The notes beneath the pieces are model-generated. The model was not told where the DNA came from and did no database searches. It saw nothing but the letters and a program-made list of their open reading frames with translations. Both the position numbers and the translations under genes were made by a program. Below, piece after piece: positions 9,104 to 18,215 of a DNA stretch of 64,000 nucleotides. Position 1 is the stretch's first letter. The number at the start of each line of letters is the position of its first letter. The DNA is from Catenovulum sediminis (GTDB taxonomy: Bacteria > Pseudomonadota > Gammaproteobacteria > Enterobacterales > Alteromonadaceae), in NCBI RefSeq assembly GCF_040270295.1, contig NZ_JBELOE010000209.1; one strand, written 5' to 3'.

Positions 9104-9652
9104 CTAATCAACTTTTGTTAGGCTTGGCCAGGCCGCTTTAAGATAAATTAACATCGACCAAAACGTTAAAACGACCGCTACATATAACAATAAAATCGAT
9201 GCAATAAACAAAACGCCAGTGGGTTGCACCAACAAACCAACAAGCGCAACCATCTGCGCTAAAGTTTTAAGCTTCCCAATCCCTGATACTTTTACTGCAG
9301 CCCTTTGCCCCAACTCAGCCATCCACTCTCGCAGTGCAGAAATCAGTATTTCTCGACAGACCATCACAACTGCAGGTAACGTAATCCAAAAAACACTATA
9401 ATGCTCAACAATCAAGCCCAAAGCAGTTGCAACCATCAGTTTGTCCGCAACGGGATCTAAAAACGCACCAAAAGGCGTAGATTGTTGCCAGCGTCTCGCA
9501 AGATAGCCATCCAACCAGTCGGTCACCCCCGCAATTGCAAACAGTAACGCAGCCAAATAATGGCCCCAAACTACCGGCAAATAAAAACACAACACAAAAA
9601 AGGGTATTAATACAATTCTGAACACAGTCAGAATATTAGGTATATTCCACAT
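9104..9652 (-). CDS. pgsA: CDP-diacylglycerol-glycerol-3-phosphate 3-phosphatidyltransferase
   Basis: Makes phosphatidylglycerol phosphate from CDP-diacylglycerol and glycerol-3-phosphate in the inner membrane, the committed step to phosphatidylglycerol and cardiolipin. The 182-residue protein begins MWNIPNILT and has several membrane helices. The CDP-alcohol phosphotransferase signature is complete: D48-G49, A52-R53, G62, D66 and D70 (DGYLARR...GAFLDPVAD). Length is normal. It follows uvrC by 46 bases and precedes a tRNA unit, as in E. coli (uvrY-uvrC-pgsA-glyW-cysT-leuZ). Confidence 0.97.
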   Translation of the reverse strand: MWNIPNILTVFRIVLIPFFVLCFYLPVVWGHYLAALLFAIAGVTDWLDGYLARRWQQSTPFGAFLDPVADKLMVATALGLIVEHYSVFWITLPAVVMVCREILISALREWMAELGQRAAVKVSGIGKLKTLAQMVALVGLLVQPTGVLFIASILLLYVAVVLTFWSMLIYLKAAWPSLTKVD

Positions 9653-9698
9653 TCTATTTACTTAAATACTTAAACTCGCACTATTGTCGCACTATTTA

Positions 9699-11549
9699 CT
9701 AAGGTTTGTCATGTAAGTGATAAAAAACGCTTTCTGCCAGTTCATGACTGATCCCGGGAACTTTTGCAATTTGTTCTATAGTCGCATTTTTTAGCTCTTG
9801 CATACCACCTAAATATTTTAATAATGCCTGTCGTTTTTTGGGACCAACCCCCGCAATCCCTTCTAAAGAAGAAGTATTTTTAACTTTTTGTCGTCTGGCT
9901 CTGTGTCCCGTGATAGCAAAACGATGTGATTCATCACGAATGTGCTGAATCAAATGTAGCGCCGGTGAATGAGACTCTAAATGAATAATTTGGTGACTAC
10001 CCGCCATAATCAATGTTTCCAACCCGGGTTTGCGGCTGGTTCCTTTCGCAATACCAATTAACAGCGGCATTTTTTGCTGCCAATTGGCAAAATGCGCTTC
10101 AGCCTGAGCCAGCTGTCCCTTACCACCATCGATAAATATGATATCCGGAATTTTATCTTCAGGTTGCGGCGCTTTGTAGCGGCGTGCTAAGACTTGCGCC
10201 ATTGCTGCATAATCATCACCAGGATTTATTCCGCTAATATTGTATTTCCGATAATCGGTCTTAAGCGGACCTTGTCGATTAAAAACAACACATGATGCAA
10301 CCGTTTGCTGTCCCATTGTATGACTAATATCAAAACACTCCATGCGCTGGATTGGCTCTGCTAACTCTAAAACCTCATCTAAAGCTTCAAAGCGGCGCTG
10401 TACCGACATCGCTTCGGTTAATCGAGTCGTTACTGCATTTTCTGCATTCGTTAGCGCTAGCTTTAAATAACGCATTTTTTCGCCCCGTTGCGGAACATGA
10501 AATTGTACTCGACTTTGATAAATTTCGCTGACAGCATCCTGCATCCCCTGCTGCTCTGCAAATTTAAAAGGCAGTACAATTTCTTTTGCTGGCTGCCTGT
10601 CACTTTGCTGATTCAAGTAATACTGAGCAACAAACGCGATCAACACCTCTTCCGGTTCAGCGTTTTTGGGCATTTTTGGGTAGTAACTTTTACTGCCCAA
10701 AACTTTACCATCTCGCACAACCAACAAATGCACACAAGCTACACCATGCAGATATGCAAAACCGATCACATCCAGTGAATCATGTTCACCACTGACAGAT
10801 TGTTGCTCACGTATCTGACGCAATGCGGACAATTGATCGCGATACAAAGCAGCAAGCTCAAAATCAAGACATTGACTCGCCTGCTCCATTTTATCAACGA
10901 GTTGATCAACGACTTCTTGATTACGCCCTTGCAAAAAAAGCTTAACCAGCTGAACCTGTTGATTGTAATCTTCGTCACTGACATATCCTTCTACGCAAGG
11001 TGCTGAACATCGTTTGAGCTGGTATTGCAAACAGGGTCTGCTACGCGCTTGGTAATAGGAGTCTTCACACTGTCTAACCGGAAATAGTTTTTGCAATATA
11101 CGCAAACTCTCACGCACAGCGCCACCTGAGGGGTAAGGTCCAAAATAACGACCAGCCACTTTTCTAGGCCCACGATGAAAAGCTAGTCTTGGGTGGGGAT
11201 GATTAGTCAATAAGATGTAGGGATAACTTTTATCATCACGTAACAACACATTGTACTTAGGCATGTATTGTTTAATTAAATTGTTTTCCAGAATTAAAGC
11301 TTCTGTTTCAGTGTGGGTCACTGTAACTTCAATACAATGGATTTGGCGCACCAGCGCTACAGTTTTTTGGCTGGTTTGATTTGCTCTGAAATACGACGTG
11401 ACACGTTTTTTCAGATCTTTTGCTTTACCGACATAAATAACCTCACCTGCCACGCTATACATACGGTAGACACCCGGCTGGTGAGTTAAATTTTTTAAAA
11501 AGCTTTTATAGTCAAACTGTGTATCTAACAAATCAACGACCACAAACAA
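9699..11549 (-). CDS. uvrC: Excinuclease ABC subunit C
   Basis: Makes the 3' and 5' incisions around DNA lesions in nucleotide excision repair with UvrA and UvrB. The order is normal: N-terminal GIY-YIG nuclease (PGVYRMYSVAGEVIYVGKA), Cys-rich segment, UVR motif (about 200-235), RNase H-like endonuclease core (CFDISHTMG, IFIDGGKGQL) and C-terminal helix-hairpin-helix (LEGIAGVGPKKRQALL). At 616 residues it is full length. The start is uncertain: TTG at 11549 gives the longest frame, GTG at 11543 is an alternative, and neither has a clear Shine-Dalgarno. It lies 29 bases after uvrY, so it is probably coupled to it. Confidence 0.96.
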   Translation of the reverse strand: MFVVVDLLDTQFDYKSFLKNLTHQPGVYRMYSVAGEVIYVGKAKDLKKRVTSYFRANQTSQKTVALVRQIHCIEVTVTHTETEALILENNLIKQYMPKYNVLLRDDKSYPYILLTNHPHPRLAFHRGPRKVAGRYFGPYPSGGAVRESLRILQKLFPVRQCEDSYYQARSRPCLQYQLKRCSAPCVEGYVSDEDYNQQVQLVKLFLQGRNQEVVDQLVDKMEQASQCLDFELAALYRDQLSALRQIREQQSVSGEHDSLDVIGFAYLHGVACVHLLVVRDGKVLGSKSYYPKMPKNAEPEEVLIAFVAQYYLNQQSDRQPAKEIVLPFKFAEQQGMQDAVSEIYQSRVQFHVPQRGEKMRYLKLALTNAENAVTTRLTEAMSVQRRFEALDEVLELAEPIQRMECFDISHTMGQQTVASCVVFNRQGPLKTDYRKYNISGINPGDDYAAMAQVLARRYKAPQPEDKIPDIIFIDGGKGQLAQAEAHFANWQQKMPLLIGIAKGTSRKPGLETLIMAGSHQIIHLESHSPALHLIQHIRDESHRFAITGHRARRQKVKNTSSLEGIAGVGPKKRQALLKYLGGMQELKNATIEQIAKVPGISHELAESVFYHLHDKP

Positions 11550-11578
11550 ACAATTGAGTAGTCGTATGGTACGAAATT

Positions 11579-12223
11579 TTAAAGGTCTTTGGTATCCAAC
11601 ATCCGATACTTTATAGCTAAGTGTGTCAGTTCAACATCACCACCAATATTCAGTTTTTCAAACATACGATAGCGATAACTATTCACAGTTTTAGAACTTA
11701 AATTAAGCTGCTCTGAAATATCCTGAACTTTTTGCCCCCGGGTTATCATCATCATGATCTGTAGTTCACGCTCTGACAATATATCAAATGGATTCTCTTG
11801 TTGGCCACCAACTTGTGACAACGCAATTTGCTGAGCTATATCGGGTGCAATATACCTTTGCCCTGAATGCACTTGGCGAATCGCCTTAATCATTTCATCT
11901 GGCGCTGCACCTTTTGTTAAATAACCAGACGCCCCAATTTGCATTACTTTATATGGCAACGGGTTTTCAGTATGCACCGTTAAAAATATGACTTTAGTAT
12001 CTGGACAATAGCGTACAATTTTTTTTGTTGCTTCCATACCACCAATACCTGGCATATTCATGTCCATCAATACAACATCTGGGTTATTCTTGCGGCAAAA
12101 CTGAACAGCTTCTTCGCCAGTTTGCGCTTCTCCTACAACTTTAATGCCGCGAATTTCATTTAGAATACGACTGATCCCTGTGCGAACGAGTTCATGGTCA
12201 TCAACCAGTAGTATATTAATCAA
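11579..12223 (-). CDS. uvrY: BarA/UvrY-type response regulator
   Basis: Response regulator of the BarA-UvrY (GacS-GacA) two-component system, which drives CsrB-type small RNAs and so controls carbon flow, motility and biofilm. The 214 residues comprise a receiver domain with phospho-acceptor D54 (VLMDMNMPG) and acidic pocket D8-D9, then a LuxR-type HTH at about 147-212 (LSERELQIMMMITRG). Position immediately upstream of uvrC is the classical gammaproteobacterial arrangement and supports uvrY/gacA over other NarL-family regulators. No sensor kinase gene is in the window. Confidence 0.95.
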   Translation of the reverse strand: MINILLVDDHELVRTGISRILNEIRGIKVVGEAQTGEEAVQFCRKNNPDVVLMDMNMPGIGGMEATKKIVRYCPDTKVIFLTVHTENPLPYKVMQIGASGYLTKGAAPDEMIKAIRQVHSGQRYIAPDIAQQIALSQVGGQQENPFDILSERELQIMMMITRGQKVQDISEQLNLSSKTVNSYRYRMFEKLNIGGDVELTHLAIKYRMLDTKDL

Positions 12224-12453
12224 TTCGGACTCCGTAATAATTGGCTTATCTTCATACGTTATTCAATGCACTTAATGGACACAAATAAAATAACTGGTAT
12301 AGCAAATGCTACATATCTGATTGTTATAAAAAGATTAGGAAAAGTAAAGAATTAGAAAAAATAAAAGATTCAGCTTACTAAAAATATAGATAGCTAGCCA
12401 ATATGGCTTTAATAATGGAAAGTTATTGAATATGAGTCGAGCTGGGAAAGAAG

Positions 12454-12544
12454 TGGCGGTGAGGCAGGGATTTGAACCCTGGGTACGCTATTAACGTACG
12501 CCGGTTTTCAAGACCGGTGCTTTAAACCACTCAGCCACCTCACC
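12454..12544 (-). tRNA. tRNA-Ser (anticodon TGA)
   Basis: Class II leftward tRNA of 91 bases. The acceptor arms are GGTGAGG (5' end at 12544) and its complement at 12458-12464, with discriminator G and encoded CCA at 12454-12456. The anticodon loop CTTGAAA gives TGA, and the long variable arm is GTACG...CGTAC-like. It has its own promoter just upstream. Confidence 0.97.
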
Positions 12545-12859
12545 GCTTTGTTGCTTGCTGTTCCCTTGGGAACGGCGCGCATATTAAGTACTTATGAGGG
12601 ACTTGTAAAGCATAAATACGATATTTTTTTGATTTTTTTACTGTTCGCTCAGATAATGCTCTAAACGAACAATTATTCAACAGCTTCATGCTATTTTAGG
12701 GCTCATCTTTACAATGACCCCTTGTCATAAACAAATATTAGCGTTAATCAGCTTGAAAATTATGGACTGAATAACAATATTCTGTACTATAAAGCGAACC
12801 AAATATCTCAATTACATTCTAAGTAACTGAATTAAATTATTTAAGCAAAGAGGTGCATT
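12545..12859. other. Intergenic region between divergent tRNA-Ser and yccA
   Basis: These 315 bases carry the tRNA-Ser promoter on the left and, somewhere in the AT-rich right half, the yccA promoter. A possible but weak rightward pair is TTGAAA with CAATAT near 12750-12780. A perfect TTCCC-AAGGGAA-type inverted repeat (TTCCCTTGGGAA) lies at about 12561-12572. No gene was seen. Confidence 0.4.
12581..12609 (-). promoter_or_regulatory. Sigma-70 promoter of tRNA-Ser
   Basis: On the minus strand TTTACA (12604-12609) and TAATAT (12581-12586) are 17 bases apart and are followed by GCGCGCC, a GC-rich discriminator. This is a near-ideal stable-RNA promoter 37 bases from the mature 5' end. Confidence 0.8.
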
Positions 12860-13528
12860 ATGGAAAATCGGACTACTTATGCTGAACACAGCAGTACTTC
12901 GGTCATCGAAACGAATAAGGTATTACGTAATACCTACTCTCTATTGGCATTAACTTTAGCATTTAGTGCTATTGTGGCAGCCGTAACCGGTGCGATGGGA
13001 TTACCCCGCCCACACTTTTTAGTCATTCTAGTTGGCTTTTATGGCTTGTTGTTTTTGGTTCATAAAACTGCAAACTCCTCAGCAGGCTTATTAAGCGTTT
13101 TTGCTTTAACTGGCTTTATGGGATACACCTTAGGCCCAATTCTGTCTATGGTCGTCAGTGCAGGTGCTTCTGATTTAATCGTATTGGCGTTAGGCGGTAC
13201 GGCATTAACTTTCTTTGCACTATCTGCTTACGTTTTAACCACCAAGAAAGACATGTCATTTTTGGGTGGTATGATGATGGCTGGTTTTGTCGTGTTAATT
13301 GTCGCCGTTATTGCTAACTTGTTTTTACAAATGCCGGCGATTGCTTTGGCTATCAGTGCCATGTTTATCTTATTTTCATCCGGCGCAATATTGATGCAAA
13401 CCAGTGAAATTGTGCGTGGCGGTGAAACAAATTATATTCTTGCAACTGTCACTTTATACGTTTCTATCTACAATATTTTTGTTAGCTTGTTACATATCTT
13501 AATGTCATTTGCTGGCGGAGATGATTAA
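12860..13528 (+). CDS. yccA: Bax inhibitor-1 family inner membrane protein YccA
   Basis: A 222-residue protein with seven predicted transmembrane helices and a short soluble N-terminus (MENRTTYAEHSS), matching YccA of the BI-1/TMBIM family. In E. coli YccA is a substrate and modulator of the FtsH protease. AGAGGTG lies a few bases before the ATG. A strong terminator follows directly, so it is a single-gene unit, although tusD starts only 66 bases on. Clustering with the tus genes recalls the E. coli yccA-tusE neighbourhood. Confidence 0.93.
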   Translation: MENRTTYAEHSSTSVIETNKVLRNTYSLLALTLAFSAIVAAVTGAMGLPRPHFLVILVGFYGLLFLVHKTANSSAGLLSVFALTGFMGYTLGPILSMVVSAGASDLIVLALGGTALTFFALSAYVLTTKKDMSFLGGMMMAGFVVLIVAVIANLFLQMPAIALAISAMFILFSSGAILMQTSEIVRGGETNYILATVTLYVSIYNIFVSLLHILMSFAGGDD

Positions 13529-13551
13529 TCCTCCTGCAAGCTGTTATACTA

Positions 13552-13575
13552 AAGGCCTCTGATGAGGCCTTTTTT
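13552..13575 (+). terminator. Intrinsic terminator after yccA
   Basis: AAGGCCTC (from 13552) pairs with GAGGCCTT around a TGAT-containing loop and is followed by a run of six T. It ends the yccA transcript before tusD. Confidence 0.9.
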
Positions 13576-13594
13576 GTATGTGATATCTTAAACT

Positions 13595-13978
13595 ATGGCT
13601 AGATTTTTATTATTTGTGACCAGTTCACCCGAACAACAAAGCGCGCTTTCTGCTTTTCAATTTGCAAAACAAGCGTGTCAAAAACATCAGTTACCCGCTG
13701 TGTTTTTTTACTCCGATGGGGTCTATATCGCCAACGAACTGAGATCCCCACCCACTGACGAATTTGATTTGTGCCAAGCATGGCAAACATTAGCCGAACA
13801 ATACAAAATAGAGTTAATTATTTGCTCTGCTGCGGCACAAAGACGTGGTGTATTAAATTTAGATGAAGCTAATTATCATGGTAAATCCAGTTATAACTTA
13901 GCGACCCCATTTCGGCTAGGTGGTTTAGCTGAATATGTTGAACTTCAAGCACAAGCAGATAAGGTATTACAGTTTTGA
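13595..13978 (+). CDS. tusD: Sulfurtransferase complex subunit TusD
   Basis: TusD takes persulfide sulfur from TusA within the TusBCD complex and passes it to TusE for 2-thiolation of U34 in Lys, Glu and Gln tRNAs. The 127-residue protein has a DsrE/F fold and the catalytic cysteine C77 (LIICSAAAQRRGV), equivalent to Cys78 of E. coli TusD. It starts the tusDCB-tusE series; its stop overlaps the tusC start. Confidence 0.95.
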   Translation: MARFLLFVTSSPEQQSALSAFQFAKQACQKHQLPAVFFYSDGVYIANELRSPPTDEFDLCQAWQTLAEQYKIELIICSAAAQRRGVLNLDEANYHGKSSYNLATPFRLGGLAEYVELQAQADKVLQF

Positions 13979-14355
13979 ATCCCGTTAACACATCGGATAA
14001 TACGTCACATGCAATTATTATCACCAGCGCACCATTTGAAAATGCTAAAGGACAAGAAGCGCTTGAGCTCGCTTTAACCTTGGCAACTTTTGAACAAGCT
14101 GTCGCATTATTTTTCAGCGGGAGTGGCCTTTTACAACTACTCAAATCGCAAAACGCAGAATTGCTAAAATTGAAAAACTATACCGACGGATTCAAAGCAT
14201 TAGACCTGTACGATATTGAGGATGTATTTATTGAACAGCAGTCCTTGGCTGATTTGCATTTAAATGAAAATGATCTTCTTATCGAAACACAAGCCTTAAC
14301 AAAAAGTGAATGGTTATTGCAATTAGCCAATTACAACGTCATTTTAAAATTTTGA
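13975..14355 (+). CDS. tusC: Sulfurtransferase complex subunit TusC
   Basis: Structural partner in the heterohexameric TusBCD sulfur relay complex. The 126-residue DsrE/F-like protein carries the conserved SAPFENAKGQEALELAL region. The start is a TTG that overlaps the tusD stop (TTGA), an arrangement that implies translational coupling; no other start in this frame keeps the N-terminal strand. Confidence 0.92.
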   Translation: MNPVNTSDNTSHAIIITSAPFENAKGQEALELALTLATFEQAVALFFSGSGLLQLLKSQNAELLKLKNYTDGFKALDLYDIEDVFIEQQSLADLHLNENDLLIETQALTKSEWLLQLANYNVILKF

Positions 14356-14364
14356 GCCAATGTT

Positions 14365-14640
14365 ATGCCTAGTTTAATCTTAATCAATAGACTCATTTCA
14401 CAAGCAGAATTCGAGCTCCTTACAGTGCAAGCTGAACAAGGTTTGGACATATTGCTTGCTCTAGAGGGTTGTTACAATATACTTAAATTTGAAGCTTTAG
14501 CTGAGCTGAGCCATGTGTACATCCATGCAACGGACGCATCAGCCAGAGGTATTCAAAAAATACCAGGCAACATAAATCAAATATCTCAATCTGAATGGGT
14601 TGAGCTAAAACTCAGTAGAAAGTGCATTATTCCTTTTTAA
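14365..14640 (+). CDS. tusB: Sulfurtransferase complex subunit TusB
   Basis: A 91-residue DsrH/TusB-family protein, the smallest TusBCD subunit. It lies 9 bases after tusC. The sequence is weakly conserved, with IQKIPGNINQISQSEWVEL near the end in the usual TusB pattern. Assignment rests on length, fold pattern and its fixed place between tusC and tusE. Confidence 0.9.
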   Translation: MPSLILINRLISQAEFELLTVQAEQGLDILLALEGCYNILKFEALAELSHVYIHATDASARGIQKIPGNINQISQSEWVELKLSRKCIIPF

Positions 14641-14668
14641 GACGATCTGGCCAACTGACGATATAAAA

Positions 14669-15004
14669 ATGCAAACAATTGAAATCAAAAATAAACAAAT
14701 CCCAGTAGATAAACATGGTTATCTAGCAAATGTGCAAGATTGGGATCAAGAAATTGCTGAATATATGGCGAAACAAGAAAATATAGTGCTCACAGAAGCG
14801 CATTGGGAAGTGATTAACTTTGTTAGAAACTTCTATTTGGAGTTCAAAACTAGCCCGGCAATTCGAATTTTAGTCAAAGCGATTGGTCAAAAACTAGGTA
14901 AAGAAAAAGGGAATAGCCCATACTTGTACAAACTATTCCCCAAGGGTCCAGCCAAACAGGCAACCAAGATAGCAGGTTTACCTAAACCCGCTAAATGTAT
15001 TTAA
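14669..15004 (+). CDS. tusE: TusE/DsrC-family sulfur carrier protein
   Basis: TusE accepts sulfur from TusD and works with MnmA in 2-thiouridine synthesis on tRNA. The 111-residue protein shows DsrC-family motifs (DKHGYLANVQDW, LTEAHWEVINFVRNFY, FPKGPAKQATKIAGLPKP). The functional cysteine is C110, the penultimate residue. It sits 28 bases after tusB, completing tusDCBE in one rightward unit. Confidence 0.95.
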   Translation: MQTIEIKNKQIPVDKHGYLANVQDWDQEIAEYMAKQENIVLTEAHWEVINFVRNFYLEFKTSPAIRILVKAIGQKLGKEKGNSPYLYKLFPKGPAKQATKIAGLPKPAKCI

Positions 15005-15008
15005 CCTT

Positions 15009-15158
15009 TTAACCTTTGCTTGCATTACTGTAGGTTAAGTAAGCGTCATACGCTAACACAAGTACTGAGCCAAAAATCGCAATAATTAATAGCCAATATA
15101 CAGTCTTTAAAAACATTTTTACCGGCGTCGGTGTTGCCGTTTTTTTCTTGCCTGTCAT
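15009..15158 (-). CDS. Small single-pass membrane protein, 49 residues
   Basis: A short leftward ORF between serS and tusE. The protein begins MTGKKKTATPTPVK (basic and proline-containing), then has one hydrophobic helix of about 20 residues (TVYWLLIIAIFGSVLVLAYD) and a short polar tail. The basic N-terminus predicts an N-in orientation. A purine-rich GGGCGAG lies about 6-12 bases before the ATG. It starts 34 bases after the serS stop and ends 4 bases from the convergent tusE stop. Its shape and position support a real gene, but I do not recognise the family. Confidence 0.6.
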   Translation of the reverse strand: MTGKKKTATPTPVKMFLKTVYWLLIIAIFGSVLVLAYDAYLTYSNASKG

Positions 15159-15192
15159 CTTTAACTCGCCCTTAATGTTTTTTAGCTGACAT

Positions 15193-16491
15193 TTAGTCAG
15201 CTAATGATATATGTGTTTCTCCGCCCATATAAGGCTGCAATACAGTTGGAATGGCAACCGAGCCGTCTGCTTGCTGATAGTTTTCAAGAATGGCGACCAA
15301 GGTGCGACCGACGGCTAATCCAGAGCCGTTTAAAGTATGGAGCAATTCTGGTTTTTTGACACCTTTTCTGCGCAATCTAGCTTGCATGCGACGCGCCTGA
15401 AAATCTTGCATATTAGAACAGGAAGAAATTTCGCGATAACAATTTTGTGCCGGTAACCAAACTTCCAAGTCGTATGTTTTAGCTGCACCAAAACCCATAT
15501 CTCCAGTACACAAACTCATGACTCTGTATGGTAGCGCTAACTTTTGTAATACAGTTTCTGCATGTGCAGTTAGCTCTTCTAATGCCTGCATTGAATCTTC
15601 GGGTTTAACCAACTGAACGAGTTCAACTTTGTCAAACTGGTGCTGACGAATTAACCCCCGGGTATCGCGACCTGAAGAACCTGCTTCCGAACGAAAACAA
15701 GGTGTGTGGGCCGTTAATTTGACCGGCAACAGTTCCTCATCAAAAATTTCGTCACGCGCCAAATTAGTTAAAGGCACTTCAGCTGTTGGGATAAGCGACA
15801 TCCCTTGCCCGTCTGCCGTTAAAGGCTGAGTGTGAAAAAGGTCTTCACCAAACTTTGGCAATTGTCCTGTTCCATATAAACTCGCTGCATTGACCAGATA
15901 AGGTACATACGCTTCTTGATAACCATGCTGCTCAGTGTGTAAATCTAACATAAACTGCGCCAGTGCACGGTGCATTCGGGCAATTTTGCCACGCATGACA
16001 ACAAAGCGTGCGCCAGATAATTTAACCCCAGATTCAAAATCTAAACCACGGTGTAACGCTTCAGCGACGTCAACATGGTCTTTTACGGCGAAATCAAATT
16101 GTGGAATTTCCCCCCACTTGCGAATTTCTACATTATCATCTTCATTCTCGCCAACGGGTACCGATTCATCTGGCAAATTAGGTATACCTAACACCAGACT
16201 GTCCCATTGATTCATCACTTCAGCCAATTCTGCTTTAGCTGAATCTAATGCACCACCGAGTTCACTCACTTCAGCCAGTAATGGTTCTATATCCTGACCT
16301 TGTGCTTTAGCTTTACCAATGGATTTCGAGCGCGCATTACGCTCGTTTTGTAATTGTTCAGTTTTAACCTGCAGCGCTTTTCGTTTTTCTTCTAATTGAG
16401 CAACGGTTTGAGTATCCAACGAAAAACCACGTTTTTTCAGTTTTTCGGCAGTTGCTTCCAGTTCGTTTCTTAAATATTTTGGATCTAACAT
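15193..16491 (-). CDS. serS: Seryl-tRNA synthetase
   Basis: Charges tRNA-Ser and tRNA-Sec with serine. The 432 residues show the N-terminal two-helix coiled-coil arm (about 30-100), then the class II catalytic core with motif 2 (FRSEAGSSGRDTRGLIRQH) and motif 3 (GSGLAVGRTLVAILENYQ). Length is normal. It ends the ftsK-lolA-rarA-crcB-serS run; the gap to crcB is only 16 bases. Confidence 0.98.
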   Translation of the reverse strand: MLDPKYLRNELEATAEKLKKRGFSLDTQTVAQLEEKRKALQVKTEQLQNERNARSKSIGKAKAQGQDIEPLLAEVSELGGALDSAKAELAEVMNQWDSLVLGIPNLPDESVPVGENEDDNVEIRKWGEIPQFDFAVKDHVDVAEALHRGLDFESGVKLSGARFVVMRGKIARMHRALAQFMLDLHTEQHGYQEAYVPYLVNAASLYGTGQLPKFGEDLFHTQPLTADGQGMSLIPTAEVPLTNLARDEIFDEELLPVKLTAHTPCFRSEAGSSGRDTRGLIRQHQFDKVELVQLVKPEDSMQALEELTAHAETVLQKLALPYRVMSLCTGDMGFGAAKTYDLEVWLPAQNCYREISSCSNMQDFQARRMQARLRRKGVKKPELLHTLNGSGLAVGRTLVAILENYQQADGSVAIPTVLQPYMGGETHISLAD

Positions 16492-16507
16492 TATGTACCC
16501 GTTCAGA

Positions 16508-16909
16508 CTAAATTTTTACGCTTGCTAATTTGCTACCGAGCCAAACAGCGAGTAAACAAATTAACACATTAAAAAGAATATTTAGCACAGCTTTTAACCA
16601 ATCTCCTTGTTGCATCAATAACAAAGTGTCCATTGAAAAAGTAGAAAATGTGGTTAATGCGCCTAAAAAACCAATTCCAATAAATGTTCGCCATGGAATA
16701 ATTTGTAACTGACCTTGTGCTATCAAAGTATATAAAAAACCGATTAGCAATGAGCCTATTATATTGACTATGAGTGTACCAAAAGGAAAACTTTTCCCAA
16801 ACCAGATTAACGCTTGCTGCGAAAGAAAATATCGTAAGCTCGCACCAAATGCACCACCTAAGGCAATAAAGACATACACTAAAGGACTATTCATATCGTT
16901 TTTTGTCAC
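16508..16909 (-). CDS. crcB: Fluoride ion channel CrcB (Fluc)
   Basis: A 133-residue protein with four membrane helices. It has the Fluc motifs GGAFGASLRYFLS, FGTLIVNIIGSLLIGF and the TTFSTFSMD segment that lines the pore and sodium site. It exports fluoride across the inner membrane as an antiparallel dimer. Its start overlaps the rarA end by 23 bases, so it is translated from the ftsK-lolA-rarA transcript. No fluoride riboswitch is present. Confidence 0.95.
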   Translation of the reverse strand: MTKNDMNSPLVYVFIALGGAFGASLRYFLSQQALIWFGKSFPFGTLIVNIIGSLLIGFLYTLIAQGQLQIIPWRTFIGIGFLGALTTFSTFSMDTLLLMQQGDWLKAVLNILFNVLICLLAVWLGSKLASVKI

Positions 16910-18215
16910 TCATTAAATCTTGGTGTTTAAGATAATCCAACTTTTGCGCTATTTTACTTTCCAAACCTCGGTTTTCAGGGTAATAATACTGACGACCCTG
17001 TAACTCAGGTGGAAAATAACACTCTCCCGCGGCATACGCATTAGCTTCATTATGCGCATAACGATATTCAGCGCCATGTCCCAAGTTTTTATTAACCTGA
17101 GTTGGCGCGTTACGAAGGTGATATGGCACGTCATAACTGGGTTGTTCTGCGGCATCTTTCAAAGCAGCTTTAAAAGCACTATAAACCGCATTGCTTTTAG
17201 CGGCGCAGGCAAGATAAACACAAGCTTGCGCGATAGCCCGCTCGCCTTCGGCTGGGCCAACCCGATGATAACAATCCCAAGCATTTAATGCTAATTGCAT
17301 TGCTCTGGGATCAGCATTGCCAATGTCTTCCGATGCAATTGCCAACAACCGGCGTGCAACATATAAAGGATCAACGCCTGCTTTGAGCATTCTTGCGTAC
17401 CAATATAAAGCAGCGTCTGGATCTGATCCTCTGACTGATTTGTGAAATGCCGAGATCATGTCATAAAACAAGTCGCCGCCTTTATCACCGGCAACAATGC
17501 GATGTTGTACTAAAGTTTGAATATGTTCGTTGCTCACTCGGGCTTGCTTTTGCGCATCAAGCTCGACCATATCGGTTAAAACTTCAATTAAGTTTAATAA
17601 CTGTCTGGCATCGCCGCCGGCTTGATCTATTAACAAATCAGCTTGTTGTTCAGTCAAAACAATCTTGGCACTTTCACCACTTAAATCCGGTCGTTCTTTG
17701 ACTAACCTGAGCAGTTTTTTTAAATCTTGTTTTTCATGTTTTTGTAATAAATAGACCCGTGCCCGGGATAATAATGCGCGATTTAACTCAAACCCTGGGT
17801 TTTCAGTGGTTGCACCAACAAAAATAACCGTGCCATCCTCGATAAAGGGTAAAAACGCATCTTGTTGTGATTTGTTAAACCTGTGCACCTCATCTACAAA
17901 CAAAACGGTTTTTTGACCGCCCTGTTGTGCAACCTGTTGCGCGTTTTCGATTGCTAAACGAATGTCCTTAACACCAGAATTCACAGCGGAAAGACGTTCG
18001 ATATGTGCATTTGCATATTGGGCGATTAATTCGGCTAAGGTGGTTTTACCTGTACCGGGAGGACCCCATAAAATCAAAGAGTGCACATTCCCCGATTTAA
18101 TAGCCCGATACAAAGGCTTGCCTGCAGCTAAGATATGTTGCTGGCCAATATAATCTTCTAATTTGCTGGGCCGCATACGCGCGGCCAAAGGTTTATGAGC
18201 GCTTTCAAACAACAT
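16887..18215 (-). CDS. rarA: Replication-associated recombination protein A (AAA+ ATPase)
   Basis: RarA (MgsA) acts at stalled replication forks and is related to clamp-loader and RuvB ATPases. The 442 residues include Walker A (GPPGTGKTT), Walker B (LFVDEVHRFN), sensor 1 (FVGATTENP) and the C-terminal tetramerisation region. The start ATG shares one base with the lolA stop (TAATG), which signals coupling. Gene order lolA-rarA-crcB-serS is standard in gammaproteobacteria. Confidence 0.97.
   Translation of the reverse strand: MLFESAHKPLAARMRPSKLEDYIGQQHILAAGKPLYRAIKSGNVHSLILWGPPGTGKTTLAELIAQYANAHIERLSAVNSGVKDIRLAIENAQQVAQQGGQKTVLFVDEVHRFNKSQQDAFLPFIEDGTVIFVGATTENPGFELNRALLSRARVYLLQKHEKQDLKKLLRLVKERPDLSGESAKIVLTEQQADLLIDQAGGDARQLLNLIEVLTDMVELDAQKQARVSNEHIQTLVQHRIVAGDKGGDLFYDMISAFHKSVRGSDPDAALYWYARMLKAGVDPLYVARRLLAIASEDIGNADPRAMQLALNAWDCYHRVGPAEGERAIAQACVYLACAAKSNAVYSAFKAALKDAAEQPSYDVPYHLRNAPTQVNKNLGHGAEYRYAHNEANAYAAGECYFPPELQGRQYYYPENRGLESKIAQKLDYLKHQDLMSDKKRYE

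Noticed and set aside
16887..16960. Fluoride riboswitch before crcB
   Set aside because: The region is coding (end of rarA), and no aptamer core is visible.
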